DNA of 64,000 bases, taken from CAZJRB01 sp964547995 (GTDB taxonomy: Bacteria; Planctomycetota; Planctomycetia; Pirellulales; Thermoguttaceae). A program made the position numbers and the translations under genes. The stretch covers positions 1-64,000 of the forward strand of contig CAZJRB010000020.1 in NCBI GenBank assembly GCA_964547995.1, in the 5' to 3' direction. Positions within the stretch are counted from its first letter, which is position 1. Each line of letters starts with the position of its first letter. This document shows positions 45,024 to 54,400 of this stretch, piece after piece. A model generated the notes under the pieces. The model was not told where the DNA came from. It saw only the letters and a list, made by a program, of their open reading frames with translations, and made no database searches.

Positions 45024-45449
45024 TCAGCGACCGGACCCTCGAACGAGTGCTACCCACCAACAAAGAACACAGCCGCATCCGACCCCAAGAAGGTTCTGAA
45101 CGCTGTCCGCCGTTTCCGCAAGACGTCCCGAGAACTGCGATTGCAGCGATTCGGCGCCTGCGGCACATGCGACGAGGCCGAGCACGATCGTCCAACGAGG
45201 CACGCCCCACCGCGACACGGAGACGAGCAGCGCCAGCAAGAAGAAACAGGCAAAATGACCGACGGACATCACCGTTCGGACCCATTCGTGATCGACGACG
45301 GCCACCCTGGCAATCCTGACGGGCACGGTGCTGAGCAGCAGCCAGGCCAAAGCGATGAGATACGCGATGCAAAGCAGCTTCCAAAGGAGTCTCGGCCGGT
45401 CGTCCGGCCGGTCGCTCCCGCTCGTCGGCGTTGCCAAGAGATCACTCAC
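45024..45449 (-). CDS. VanZ-like membrane protein
   Basis: A 141-residue protein with three to four hydrophobic helices. The C-terminal half fits the VanZ-like pattern: SVGHFACFFLLALLV, VLGLVACAAGAESLQSQFSGR, then ETADSVQNLLGVGCGCVL, with the conserved E, R, D and N positions. VanZ-like proteins are small membrane proteins, some linked to glycopeptide tolerance; here function is open. GTG at 45449 is chosen because GAAGGA lies at ideal spacing before it; a TTG at 45509 would add 20 residues. It ends two bases before the hydrolase start codon. Confidence 0.75.
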   Translation of the reverse strand: MSDLLATPTSGSDRPDDRPRLLWKLLCIAYLIALAWLLLSTVPVRIARVAVVDHEWVRTVMSVGHFACFFLLALLVSVSRWGVPRWTIVLGLVACAAGAESLQSQFSGRLAETADSVQNLLGVGCGCVLCWWVALVRGSGR

Positions 45450-45561
45450 GGCGAATTCCTTCAATATCTCCGGAACGTACAATAGCCCCCAATATGCGGT
45501 CGTCCCCAATACATATTGATACCTTTCTGCTTAGGGTTTGTCAAATGGCGGCGCGGTTAGC

Positions 45562-47124
45562 CTAATCCGCGTTTGCCCGCGACAGGATATCCTGCCAGAA
45601 ATCACGGGCCTTCCGGTGGTATTCCATGACCTCTTGCTGCTGTTTGTCGTTGTTGAGCTTGATCTGCCCGGCGCGCTGGCGGACCCAGTCGAGAAAGAAC
45701 CGGGCCGCTTGCCTGCCGACCCGCCGCTGGTAGCCGATCTCGACGTAGTACGGCCCCGTCATCGCGAAGCGATACGTGCCCCGCAGATCGGTCACCGCCC
45801 GAACGAGGAACCAGCCGCTGCGTTTGAATTCTACCGCCGGCAGCCGGCCGCTCTTGGCGTATTCCTCGAAACGGAGCGAGTGCTCGACGCGCCCGTTCTT
45901 GATGATCTCGAGGTAGCTGATCGGCTGCCGGGTGGAGAGTGTCAGGATGGGCTCGAATTGCAGTTCCTTGCCCTCCTCGGCGCGAAAGACATGGCCCGGA
46001 TAGTGTCCCTGGACGGTCGGTTGCAGGAGCGGTCCGTTGGTCACGACGACCCGCCCTGCCCGGAAGTTCTTCCACCAGCTCTCGTAGTTGAACCGGCCGT
46101 CGACATGGACGTAAACGCGGTTGTAGCCGACCGGATTCGGTGCAACACCCGACCCGCTGCCGGCCGAGGGCGGAATCCGAAAGCCGCAGTCGAGCAGATG
46201 GAAGTAGATCTGCTGCGACCACCGGGCGTTTCCGTCGATGCCCGGAAAGAGCCGCTTGTCGCGGGGCTTTCCCTCGCCCTCGTCGGCGATGACCCCCGTC
46301 CGGCACAAATTGCTGTTGAGAACCTGGACCGAGTCGACCTGCCCGTGGGCGACGAGCATGGGGAAATCCCACCAGTAGGGGCGAGTCACGTCGACGGCCA
46401 GCCCGGGTGTTTCGCGGGCCTTCAGCAGGTACTGGATTGTCGGCGGATACAGATCGTTCTTTGCCGGGGTTTTCAAGGGTATGGGCAGATGATAATAGAG
46501 CAGCTCGGTTCCGTCCCGGCCGTGGCCGCCCGCCATCAGGTGGTAGTACCGGTTGCCGTCGAAGCAGACCAGTGTGTTTTTCGGTTTTCGGCTCCCCCAG
46601 TTGCTCTTGTCGTTGTACCAGGTGACGACCTCGGCAACGTGCAAGTCGTCGGCGGCCATCAACAATTCGATATCGCGGGCAGGCCGCCGGACGTCCATGT
46701 CGCCCGACCACCAGCCGTTCTTCGACAGGTCGATGAACCGCTTGATGTCGATCAACTTGGTGTCGTCGGCGAAGTTGTTGATGGTGAAGTATCCGCCGCG
46801 CACGACATATTCGGGCCCCCGCTCCAATTCGAAGGTGTAGTTACCCACGGGCAACCGGAGCATGATCTTTCCCGGAAATACGAAGTGGTCGTTCCAAAAA
46901 GGTGCCCGGCCGGCGGTTCGCGGGCGCCCGGCCGCGTTCTTCAGGTGCATCCGGCAGGGGAGCGGCTTGCCGGTGTCGCGGTCGACCACGGTAATCTCCA
47001 GTTGTCCCCCGGCACCGGGTGCCGTTTTCTCAAGGAGTCCCATCAAGGCGGCCACAACGGCACAACAAATCAGTATCAGCCTGGCGGCAGGGTGTCGTTC
47101 CGCGATTCTCGGCAGTCGGTCCAT
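45562..47124 (-). CDS. secreted CehA/McbA-like protein with altered metal site
   Basis: A 520-residue exported protein. One hydrophobic segment near the N-terminus (LILICCAVVAALMGLL) is followed by a carboxypeptidase-regulatory-like beta domain (LEITVVDRDTGKPLPCRMHL) and a PHP/CehA-like body. Family members usually carry a metal-binding HxH near the start of that body. Here the corresponding stretch reads GDMDVRRPARDIELLMAADDLH, so the first histidine pair appears lost while the rest of the pattern is retained. It may be a non-catalytic or differently metallated homologue. The start ATG lacks a ribosome site. Substrate unknown. Confidence 0.65.
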   Translation of the reverse strand: MDRLPRIAERHPAARLILICCAVVAALMGLLEKTAPGAGGQLEITVVDRDTGKPLPCRMHLKNAAGRPRTAGRAPFWNDHFVFPGKIMLRLPVGNYTFELERGPEYVVRGGYFTINNFADDTKLIDIKRFIDLSKNGWWSGDMDVRRPARDIELLMAADDLHVAEVVTWYNDKSNWGSRKPKNTLVCFDGNRYYHLMAGGHGRDGTELLYYHLPIPLKTPAKNDLYPPTIQYLLKARETPGLAVDVTRPYWWDFPMLVAHGQVDSVQVLNSNLCRTGVIADEGEGKPRDKRLFPGIDGNARWSQQIYFHLLDCGFRIPPSAGSGSGVAPNPVGYNRVYVHVDGRFNYESWWKNFRAGRVVVTNGPLLQPTVQGHYPGHVFRAEEGKELQFEPILTLSTRQPISYLEIIKNGRVEHSLRFEEYAKSGRLPAVEFKRSGWFLVRAVTDLRGTYRFAMTGPYYVEIGYQRRVGRQAARFFLDWVRQRAGQIKLNNDKQQQEVMEYHRKARDFWQDILSRANAD

Positions 47125-47174
47125 GGTGTTTTGGCAAAAAAGTGGCGGGTACGTGGAGAAGCTGTGATTCTTTC

Positions 47175-47379
47175 GTAGGGCAGGTTGGTAACCTGTCCTA
47201 AGGGGCGGCCGATAAATAACTTGCCGGATTCAAGAATACAAGGAGGGGGCACCTGCCCCCGGCCCATAACCGAACGAGCCAAGTGCCGGGGGCGGGTGCC
47301 CCCTACTTTCAATCCAAATCGGAAAGTTATTTATCGGTCGCCCCTAAGCTCCGGGACAGGGTGCAAACCTCCCCTACGG
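47175..47379. repeat. nested set of three inverted repeats
   Basis: The outermost arms (CGTAGGGCAGGTTGG near 47175 and its partial complement near 47379) enclose a second pair, TTAGGGGCGGCCGATAAATA and its near-complement (47199-47230 and 47316-47347). That pair encloses a third, the GGAGGGGGCACCTGCCCCC family (47239-47263 and 47284-47309), which is also found at 34663. The layout looks like elements inserted into elements. It occupies most of the 420-base gap 47125-47544 between divergent genes; nothing else is seen there. Confidence 0.8.
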
Positions 47380-47544
47380 CTCAGCGATATCACAACCGTA
47401 GCACGCAACCGGCGGGCAGGGGGCGTTACCCGGGTTGATGAAGACCCGACTCATGCACTAGAATAAATGTTGTCCTACAACCCGATTGCGGCCGGCAACC
47501 CGCAGATTTCGGACAACGCCTATATTCGGGAAAACCACACGGAA

Positions 47545-48534
47545 ATGGCAGAGGATTACTACAAAACGCTGGGGGTCTCACGCAGCGCCTCGCAGGCCGA
47601 TATCCAGAAGGCCTATCGCGAGCTGGCGCGCAAGTACCACCCCGACATGAACCCCGACGACAAGACGGCCAAGAAGAAGTTCCAAGAAGTCCAGGCCGCG
47701 TTCGACGCCCTCAACGATCCGAAAAAACGGGAAATGTACGACCGCTATGGAAGTTCCTTCGAGACGATGGGGCAAGGCGGCCCTCAATACACCTATTCTT
47801 GGGGAGGACCGGGAGGTGCCGGACCGGGCGGCGCCGGACCGGGAGGTTTCTCGCCCGAAGACATCGACTTCTCCCAATTCTTCGGCGAGCGATTCGGAGA
47901 ACCGGCCCCCGGTGGCGGGGGATTTGCCGATCTCTTCAGCCAATTCCGACGTTCCTCAACCGGTGCCAGGAAACCTGCTGCTCCCCCGCGAGGTGCGGAC
48001 CTCCACCACGAGCTGCAAATCCCTTTCAATACCTCGATCACCGGCGGCGACGTGGAGATCACGCTGCAGCGGCAGTCGGGTAAGACGGAAACCCTTTCCG
48101 TGAAGATTCCTCCGGGTATCGAGGACGGGAAAAAGATCCGGTTGCGCGGCAAGGGGGAACCGGCTCCCCGGAAAGGCACGCCCGGCGATATCCTTCTTAC
48201 CGTCCGCGTTGCCCCGCACGCCTGTTTCCACCGCCGCGGAAACCACCTGCACGTCAAAGTGCCGGTGACGCTGGCCGAAGCGGTCCTCGGAGCCAAGGTG
48301 GACGTCCCCACGCCCAAAGGCATGGTCACGCTCAGCGTACCGGCGGGAACCTCTTCCGGCGCCAAGTTGCGGGTGAAGGGCCACGGGGTGGCTCCCAAGA
48401 ACGGTTCGCCCGGCGACCTGCTCGCAGAGATCCAAATCGTGTTGCCCCACGAAATCGGCGACGACGACCGCACCGCGATCGAGGCGTTCGACAAGCGATA
48501 TCCTTTGGAACCCCGCAAGGGCCTGCGGTGGTAG
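47545..48534 (+). CDS. DnaJ/CbpA-type co-chaperone without zinc finger
   Basis: A 329-residue protein. The J domain spans about 1-70 (DYYKTLGVSRSASQADIQKA) with the HPD motif in KYHPDMNPD, which stimulates the DnaK ATPase. A glycine-rich linker (about 85-125) follows, then two C-terminal substrate-binding beta domains (GGDVEITLQRQSGK; VKIPPGIEDGKKIRLRGKG; AVLGAKVDVPTPKGMVTLSVPAGTSSGAKLRVKG). No CxxCxGxG zinc repeats are present, so it is of the CbpA (class B) type. ATG at 47545 begins the J domain. The stop codon TAG is directly followed by the ATG of rnpA, so the genes are co-transcribed. Confidence 0.93.
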   Translation: MAEDYYKTLGVSRSASQADIQKAYRELARKYHPDMNPDDKTAKKKFQEVQAAFDALNDPKKREMYDRYGSSFETMGQGGPQYTYSWGGPGGAGPGGAGPGGFSPEDIDFSQFFGERFGEPAPGGGGFADLFSQFRRSSTGARKPAAPPRGADLHHELQIPFNTSITGGDVEITLQRQSGKTETLSVKIPPGIEDGKKIRLRGKGEPAPRKGTPGDILLTVRVAPHACFHRRGNHLHVKVPVTLAEAVLGAKVDVPTPKGMVTLSVPAGTSSGAKLRVKGHGVAPKNGSPGDLLAEIQIVLPHEIGDDDRTAIEAFDKRYPLEPRKGLRW

Positions 48535-48891
48535 ATGACCGACCAACGATTCCTTCCCGAGCATCATGTCCGGCGCGGTGCCGATTTCCAGCGTGCCTAC
48601 CGCCGCCGCTGTCGGGCGTCGGACGACCTGTTGCTGGTCTTCGGCTGCCCAAACGGGCTGCCTTATCCTCGCCTCGGTCTGTCGGTTTCTCGCGCAAAGG
48701 GAAATGCGGTTGCTCGGAACCGCTGGAAACGGCTCATTCGCGAGGCATTTCGGCTCAGTCGCGAGCAACTTCCGACGGGAATCGACCTGATTGTCATTCC
48801 CTGCGGGGGAAAACCGGAATTGGCCGCGTTGCAGGAATCTCTGTGCCGATTGGCCCAGCGTCTGGCCGAGAAACTCGGCGGAGTGGTATAA
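48535..48891 (+). CDS. rnpA: ribonuclease P protein component
   Basis: A 118-residue basic protein, the protein subunit of RNase P, which trims the 5' ends of tRNA precursors. The diagnostic RNRWKRLIREAFR segment (RNR motif) lies at about 60-72, preceded by GLSVSRAKGNAVA. Length is normal for the family. The start codon directly abuts the stop codon of the dnaJ-like gene (TAGATG), so translation is probably coupled. The usual upstream partner rpmH is absent, but yidD follows immediately, as in most bacteria. Confidence 0.95.
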   Translation: MTDQRFLPEHHVRRGADFQRAYRRRCRASDDLLLVFGCPNGLPYPRLGLSVSRAKGNAVARNRWKRLIREAFRLSREQLPTGIDLIVIPCGGKPELAALQESLCRLAQRLAEKLGGVV

Positions 48892-48898
48892 TGGCGTG

Positions 48899-49153
48899 AT
48901 GGTAATTCGAGGTCTACAAACGACGTTTCGCGGGCTGTGCCGTCTCCCGGGCTGGATACTGATTGCGATGGTCCAATTGTACCAATCCGCCGTCAGCCCC
49001 TTGTTGGGACAGCATTGCCGCTTTCATCCGACGTGCAGTACGTACTTTATTGAGTCGATTCGGAAATACGGGGCCATTCGGGGGGCATGGCGGGGTCTTC
49101 GGCGGATTTGCCGTTGCCATCCGTGGAATCCTGGGGGGTTCGACCCCCCGTGA
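48899..49153 (+). CDS. yidD: membrane protein insertion efficiency factor
   Basis: An 84-residue YidD protein. An amphipathic N-terminal helix (LPGWILIAMVQLYQSAVSPLLG) precedes the conserved HCRFHPTCSTYFIESIRKYG and RRICRCHPWNPGGFDPP. YidD sits at the inner face of the membrane and helps YidC-dependent insertion. The gene starts seven bases after the rnpA stop codon; GTG three bases earlier is an alternative start. yidC is not next in line: an intrinsic terminator follows instead. Confidence 0.95.
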   Translation: MVIRGLQTTFRGLCRLPGWILIAMVQLYQSAVSPLLGQHCRFHPTCSTYFIESIRKYGAIRGAWRGLRRICRCHPWNPGGFDPP

Positions 49154-49278
49154 AAGCTCCCAGTATCGCCATCTTCGCCAGATTATGGACTGGCATCGCT
49201 TTCACCTCTTGCCATTCCTCTTGACCCTCACGGGCAAAACCATTATCGTCCCGCCCTCATTGCCTTTTCCCCCCAACC

Positions 49279-49313
49279 CCGGCACCGAGCCGGCCTTTTC
49301 TTTTTTTCTTTTT
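49279..49313 (+). terminator. intrinsic terminator of the dnaJ-rnpA-yidD cluster
   Basis: A GC-rich stem CCGGC/GCCGG around ACCGA is followed by a long T-rich tract with a run of seven T and further T-rich runs to 49313. It lies about 125 bases past the yidD stop and 120 before the next start codon, so it plausibly ends this transcript. Nothing else is recognised in 49154-49434. Confidence 0.7.
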
Positions 49314-49434
49314 CCCCGGCGCTGTCCGCCTTGGGAAACACCGCGTACCGGTCACTCAAGCGCCCCGCTTTGCGGCGCGGTATGACCCGGTCACACGGTC
49401 ATTTGAAAAGAACGCGCTGAAGAAGGAATCCGAT

Positions 49435-51279
49435 ATGTCCACAATCATACGTCGCCAGTTTCTGGCAAGCACCTCTCTGGTCCTGCTGAGCGGGTGCTCG
49501 GCGTGGGACGTCCTTACCGTCCGTTCCCAAAGTCCCGACCGGCCGGAAGCAGAAGAATCCCCGAGCACTCGCCTGGTAGGCGACTTCGCGGTTCCTTTCG
49601 GCATGTTTCCGGTTCGCGTGGAGGGAGTAACGTTGGTATCCGGGCTGAGCGGCACGGGCAGCGATCCCGCCCCCTCCCCACAACGTGCATACTTGTTGAG
49701 CGAAATACAGACTCGGGGCGTCAAGAAGCCGAACGCCCTGATGGCTTCTCCCAACACGGCGATGGTTCTCGTCCAAGGCGTACTCCCCCCGGGCATCCAA
49801 AAAGGCGACCGCTTCGACGTCGAGGTTCGCGTGCATTCTCGCAGCGAAACGACCAGCTTGCGGGGCGGCCACATGCTCGAGGTGCGACTGAGAGAAATGG
49901 CCGTGCTCGGAGGCGAATTCCACGAAGGCAAGCTGCTCGCTCTGGCCGAAGGGCCCGTCATGGTCGATCCCTCGCCGAACGAGAAGGAAGACCGCGTACT
50001 GGCAGGGCGAGGCCGGGTGCTCGGCGGGGGCGTGGCCCGGAAATCCCGGCAACTCGGGCTCGTGCTCAAGCCCGACCATCAAAACGTCTTCATCGCATCC
50101 CGGCTTGCCAACGCCGTGAACAAACGTTTCCACACGTTCGACAAAGGCATCAAAATCGGCGTTGCCAAGGGCAAAACCGACAAGTTCGTCGAATTGATCG
50201 TTCACCCGAGATACAAGGACAATATCCCTCGCTACGTCCGGGTGGTTCGTGCCGTTGCCATTCGAGAGACGGCTGTCGAGCGGATGGAGAGGATTGCGGG
50301 CTTGAAAGACCGTTTGCTCGATCCAGTCACGGCTGCCGCCGCTGCGCTACAACTGGAAGCAATCGGGAACGACGGAATCGACACCTTGAAGCAGGGGATC
50401 CTATCGAGCAACCCGGAAGTGCGATTCTACGCCGCCGAGGCACTGGCCTATCTCGACTGCCCGGACGCGGCAAAACCCTTGGGCGAAGCGGCCCGCAAAC
50501 AACCGGCGTTTCGAGTGTTCGCCCTGACTGCTCTCAGTGCGATGCGCGAATACGCCGCTTACGAGCAACTGCGCGACCTGTTGGCGGTTCCCAGTGCCGA
50601 AACGCGATATGGCGCCTTTCGCGCATTGTGGGCAATGAACCCCGGCGACCCGTTGGTGCTCGGGGAACGTCTGGGGAACCAGTTCAGCTACCATGTGCTG
50701 AATACGGCCGGACCGCCGATGATCCACGTCACGCGAAACCGACGCCCCGAAGTCGTCCTCTTCGGAGAAGGGCAACGGCTGCTTACTCCGCTGGCCGTCA
50801 ACGCCAGCAATCAGATCATGATCACCAGTACCGGACCGGATCGGATCTCCGTGGCCAGATTCGCGGCGAACAAACCGGACCTGAAGCGAGTGGTTTCTCC
50901 GGAGGTCGACGAAGTCATTCGGGCCATCGTCGAGGTCGGCGGCACCTATCCGGACGTCGTCCAAGCCCTGCAAGAGGCAAAGGCAGCGCGTACCCTGACG
51001 AGTCGTTTCGAAGTGGACGCCTTACCCCAGGCCGGACGGTCTTACGTGCGAGACATCGAAGAGGAAGAAAAAACTTCTGAACCGAGAGATGGCGATCTTG
51101 CTCGATCCGGTGCGTCCTCCGAACCCCCCGTCCAGAGCGGCGATGGCGATCCACCCACAAGAACCGGTTCCGGAGATCCCTGCCGATCTCGGCCACCCGA
51201 TTCAAGCCAATCAGTCAAATCAAAACGGAACCCCAATCGCTTCAGCTCGTTCCTTGCTAAAATGATGGGGCGAGGTTGA
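49435..51279 (+). CDS. FlgI-like lipoprotein with HEAT-like repeats
   Basis: A 614-residue protein with a lipoprotein signal (RRQFLASTSLVLLSGC, lipobox LSGC). Residues about 45-270 match flagellar P-ring protein FlgI: VEGVTLVSGLSGTGSDPAPS, NTAMVLVQGVLPPGIQKGDRFDVEV, GGHMLEVRLREM. Then HEAT-like helical repeats follow (about 285-410: SNPEVRFYAAEALAYLDCPDAAKPL), and a proline/serine-rich tail. No other flagellar gene is near, so this is probably a family variant working in the envelope instead of a true P-ring. ATG at 49435 begins the signal. smc follows on the same strand after about 175 bases. Confidence 0.87.
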   Translation: MSTIIRRQFLASTSLVLLSGCSAWDVLTVRSQSPDRPEAEESPSTRLVGDFAVPFGMFPVRVEGVTLVSGLSGTGSDPAPSPQRAYLLSEIQTRGVKKPNALMASPNTAMVLVQGVLPPGIQKGDRFDVEVRVHSRSETTSLRGGHMLEVRLREMAVLGGEFHEGKLLALAEGPVMVDPSPNEKEDRVLAGRGRVLGGGVARKSRQLGLVLKPDHQNVFIASRLANAVNKRFHTFDKGIKIGVAKGKTDKFVELIVHPRYKDNIPRYVRVVRAVAIRETAVERMERIAGLKDRLLDPVTAAAAALQLEAIGNDGIDTLKQGILSSNPEVRFYAAEALAYLDCPDAAKPLGEAARKQPAFRVFALTALSAMREYAAYEQLRDLLAVPSAETRYGAFRALWAMNPGDPLVLGERLGNQFSYHVLNTAGPPMIHVTRNRRPEVVLFGEGQRLLTPLAVNASNQIMITSTGPDRISVARFAANKPDLKRVVSPEVDEVIRAIVEVGGTYPDVVQALQEAKAARTLTSRFEVDALPQAGRSYVRDIEEEEKTSEPRDGDLARSGASSEPPVQSGDGDPPTRTGSGDPCRSRPPDSSQSVKSKRNPNRFSSFLAKMMGRG

Positions 51280-51455
51280 GGCACCAGATGCAGTCAAATA
51301 GCGAGCCCCCGAGATCGGCTGGGTCGCGAGAAGCGCCCCCAGGCGAATCCCCGGGGCTCACCTTTTAAGGGACCGATCCTTTGGGTGGGTCGCCGGGAAC
51401 CCTCCCGCGGCATTTTACTCACTACCTTACCTGCTAATATCCTTACTGTTTTCCC

Positions 51456-54400
51456 ATGCTCAATGCCCTGGAACTGATCGGCTTCAAGAGCTTCGCCGAT
51501 AAGACCCGGTTTGCGTTTCCGCCGGGGATCACGGTCGTGGTGGGGCCAAACGGATCGGGTAAGTCGAACATCGTCGACGCGATCAAGTGGGCGTTGGGTG
51601 AACAGAGCGTCAAGAGCCTCCGCGGCCAGGAGATGGCCGACGTCATCTTCAACGGTTCCGGGGCCCGGCGGGGGATGAACTCGGCCGAAATCACGCTGAC
51701 CTTCGATAACACCAACCATCTGCTGCCGATCGATACTCCCGAGGTCCACATCACCCGTCGTGTTTACCGGAGCGGCGAAGGCGAGTACCTGATCAACCGG
51801 AACCCCGGCCGGCTCCGCGACATCCGCGACCTGCTCTCGGGGACCGGCATGGGGACCCAGGCCTACAGCGTCATCGAGCAGGGAAAAGTCGATATTCTGT
51901 TGCAGTCCTCGCCCCGAGACCGGCGGGTGATCTTCGAGGAAGCGGCCGGCATCAGCCGCTTCAAGGCGCGCAAGCTGGAAACGCTCCGCCGGCTGGACCG
52001 GGTCGAGCAGAACCTCTTGCGCCTGTCCGACATCGTCGATGAAGTCGAAAGCCGGCTCCGCGGCGTCCGTGCCCAAGCCGGCAAGGCACGCCGATACAGG
52101 GAATACTCCGACCGCCTACAGCAACTGCGCACGCAGGTCGGTCTGGTCGACTGGCAACGCCTGAGCGATCAGCTCGCCGCGTTCGACCAGCGGATTGAAG
52201 CCCTGACCGACCAGAGCAACGCCATCGCCGCTCGGGCTGAAGCCGGCGAGGCGAACCTTCTGAAAACCGACTCTCAAATAGCCGACGTCAACGAGGCCAT
52301 TCGCGAATCCGAAGCCCGGATTGCCGCCAACCGCGAGCGCATCGCTACCCATGAATCGACCATCGAACACGAGCGCGCCCGAAGCTGCGATCTGCAGGAG
52401 GAGATCTCGCGATATCAACGACAACTGGTCGGAATGAGTGCAAAGGCGGGCGATTTGCAGCAGCAGTTGCGCAACACGCGAGAAGAAGTAGATGCCGCAC
52501 AAGCGAAACACCGGGAAATATCATTGACCCTGGTCGAACGCGAGCGACAACTTACGAACGTGATCCGCTCGCTGGATCAAATCCGCGGCGAGAACGAGCA
52601 GCGCCGCGGCGCCTACATGGACCGGATGCGAATGGCGGCCGCTTTGGGGAACGAGAGCAGCTCGCTTCAGAGCCGCCTCGACGCGGCCGCCGCTGCCTGC
52701 GGTCGGAGCAAGCTCCGCCTGACCGAGCTTGATCGGCAGCGAGAGGTTTTAGACGCCGAGACGGAAAATCTCCGACGCCTGCACCAGGAACTGTCCCGCC
52801 AAGTCGACGAAAGTGATACCCTGCTGCAAACCGCCAAATCACAGCTTGCCGACTGCGAAAAACAACACGCCACACAAAAGGATGAACTGGCCTCGCTGCG
52901 CCAACGCCACAGCAGGGTCTCGGAACGGGCATCGGTCCTCGAAGAATTGCACCGGCGCCAGGAAGGGCTCTCCGCCGGGGTGAAGGAGGTCCTTGCCCAA
53001 TCGCGGGACTCCTCCAGCAGTCCGTTTCGAGGGGTTTGCGGGTTGGTTGCCGATCTGCTCAACGTCAGCGTTGAAGTCGCTCCCCTGATTGAAGTTGCCC
53101 TGGGTCAAACGGCCCAGCACATTGTCGTTACATCGCGTGATCCGCTCCTGGAACATCTCCAGAAGGAAACCTATCGTTTTGCCGGTCGCGTAGGCTTCGT
53201 TTGGCTGGAAGATGCCGACAAAGCATCCGCCCGGCCGCCTCTCGATCTGGAAGGGCATCCCGGCGTGCTCGGCCGTGCCGACCGTTTCATCGAGACGGAA
53301 CCTCGCTTCGTTCCGCTGGCCGAGCGCCTGCTCGCCGACACCTGGATTGTCCAGAGCCTGGCCAGCGCCGTTCACCTTGCCGCATCGAACGCACCTCGAG
53401 CAAACTTCGTCACGCTTGCCGGGGAACTCCTGTGCGCCGACGGGACGCTCGTCGTCGGCCCGCAACACGTCTCCACCGGCCTGATCGCTCGCCGCAGCCA
53501 ATTGCGCGCGATGAAGGAGCAATTGGTCGAATTGGAAGCCAAAATCGAACAGTCCCAGGCAACGACCGACCGGCTCGGACAACGGATCGAACAGCAACGG
53601 CAGGAGATGGGCGCCCGGGAAGCCAACCACCGCAAGGCCCTCGACACGCTGGCGGAGCATCGGTTCAAGATCACTGCCGCCGACCAGCGGAGCACCGATC
53701 TCGACAAGCAACGGCAAGCGGTCGGCTCGGAACTCCGCACCGCTACGGCACAACGCGACGCCGTCTCCGGCCAACTCGCCGAGGCCCGGCAAAAACGCAA
53801 ACAAATCGACGACGAACTGGCCGAAATGGAGGCGAACCTGGCCGGATTGAACCAGCAAAACGACCGTTTGGAAGCAGAACGCCACGCCTATACTCGGGAA
53901 ACCACCCAGACCAAAGTCGAACTGGCAAAAAGCGAAGAGCGGGTTCGCAACCTCCAAACCCGAATGCGGCAATTCGAAGAAACACGCGAGGAGCGGAATC
54001 GCGCCATCGCGGAGGGCCGCGGACAACTGGGTGAGTGCAGGCAGCGGGCAGAAGCCTCCCAATGGAATATCCTTCGAACCGAGTCCGAAATCGCCGAACT
54101 CTACCTCCGCAAGGAAACCTATGCCGCCGAAACGGTCCAACGGATCAATCACCGCGAGTCGCTCCGCGAGGCACGCAGCGAATTGACGGCTGAAGCACAA
54201 GGGCTGCGCAACAAGATCCGCCAGATTGAAGAGCAAATCCATGCCGCCGATCTCGCCGCCAACGAAATCCGGCATCAGCGCAACAGCCTTGCCGATCGCC
54301 TCCGCGAAGACTACGGGATCGAACTCGCCGAACTCGAGCACAAACCTACCGACGAGGAACAGCAGCAGCAGCAGGAAGAAGTCCAGAACGAAATCGAGGA

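Noticed and set aside
45538..47178. A 546-codon plus-strand frame
   Set aside because: It is antisense to the CehA-like gene, with no signal peptide, domain or ribosome site.
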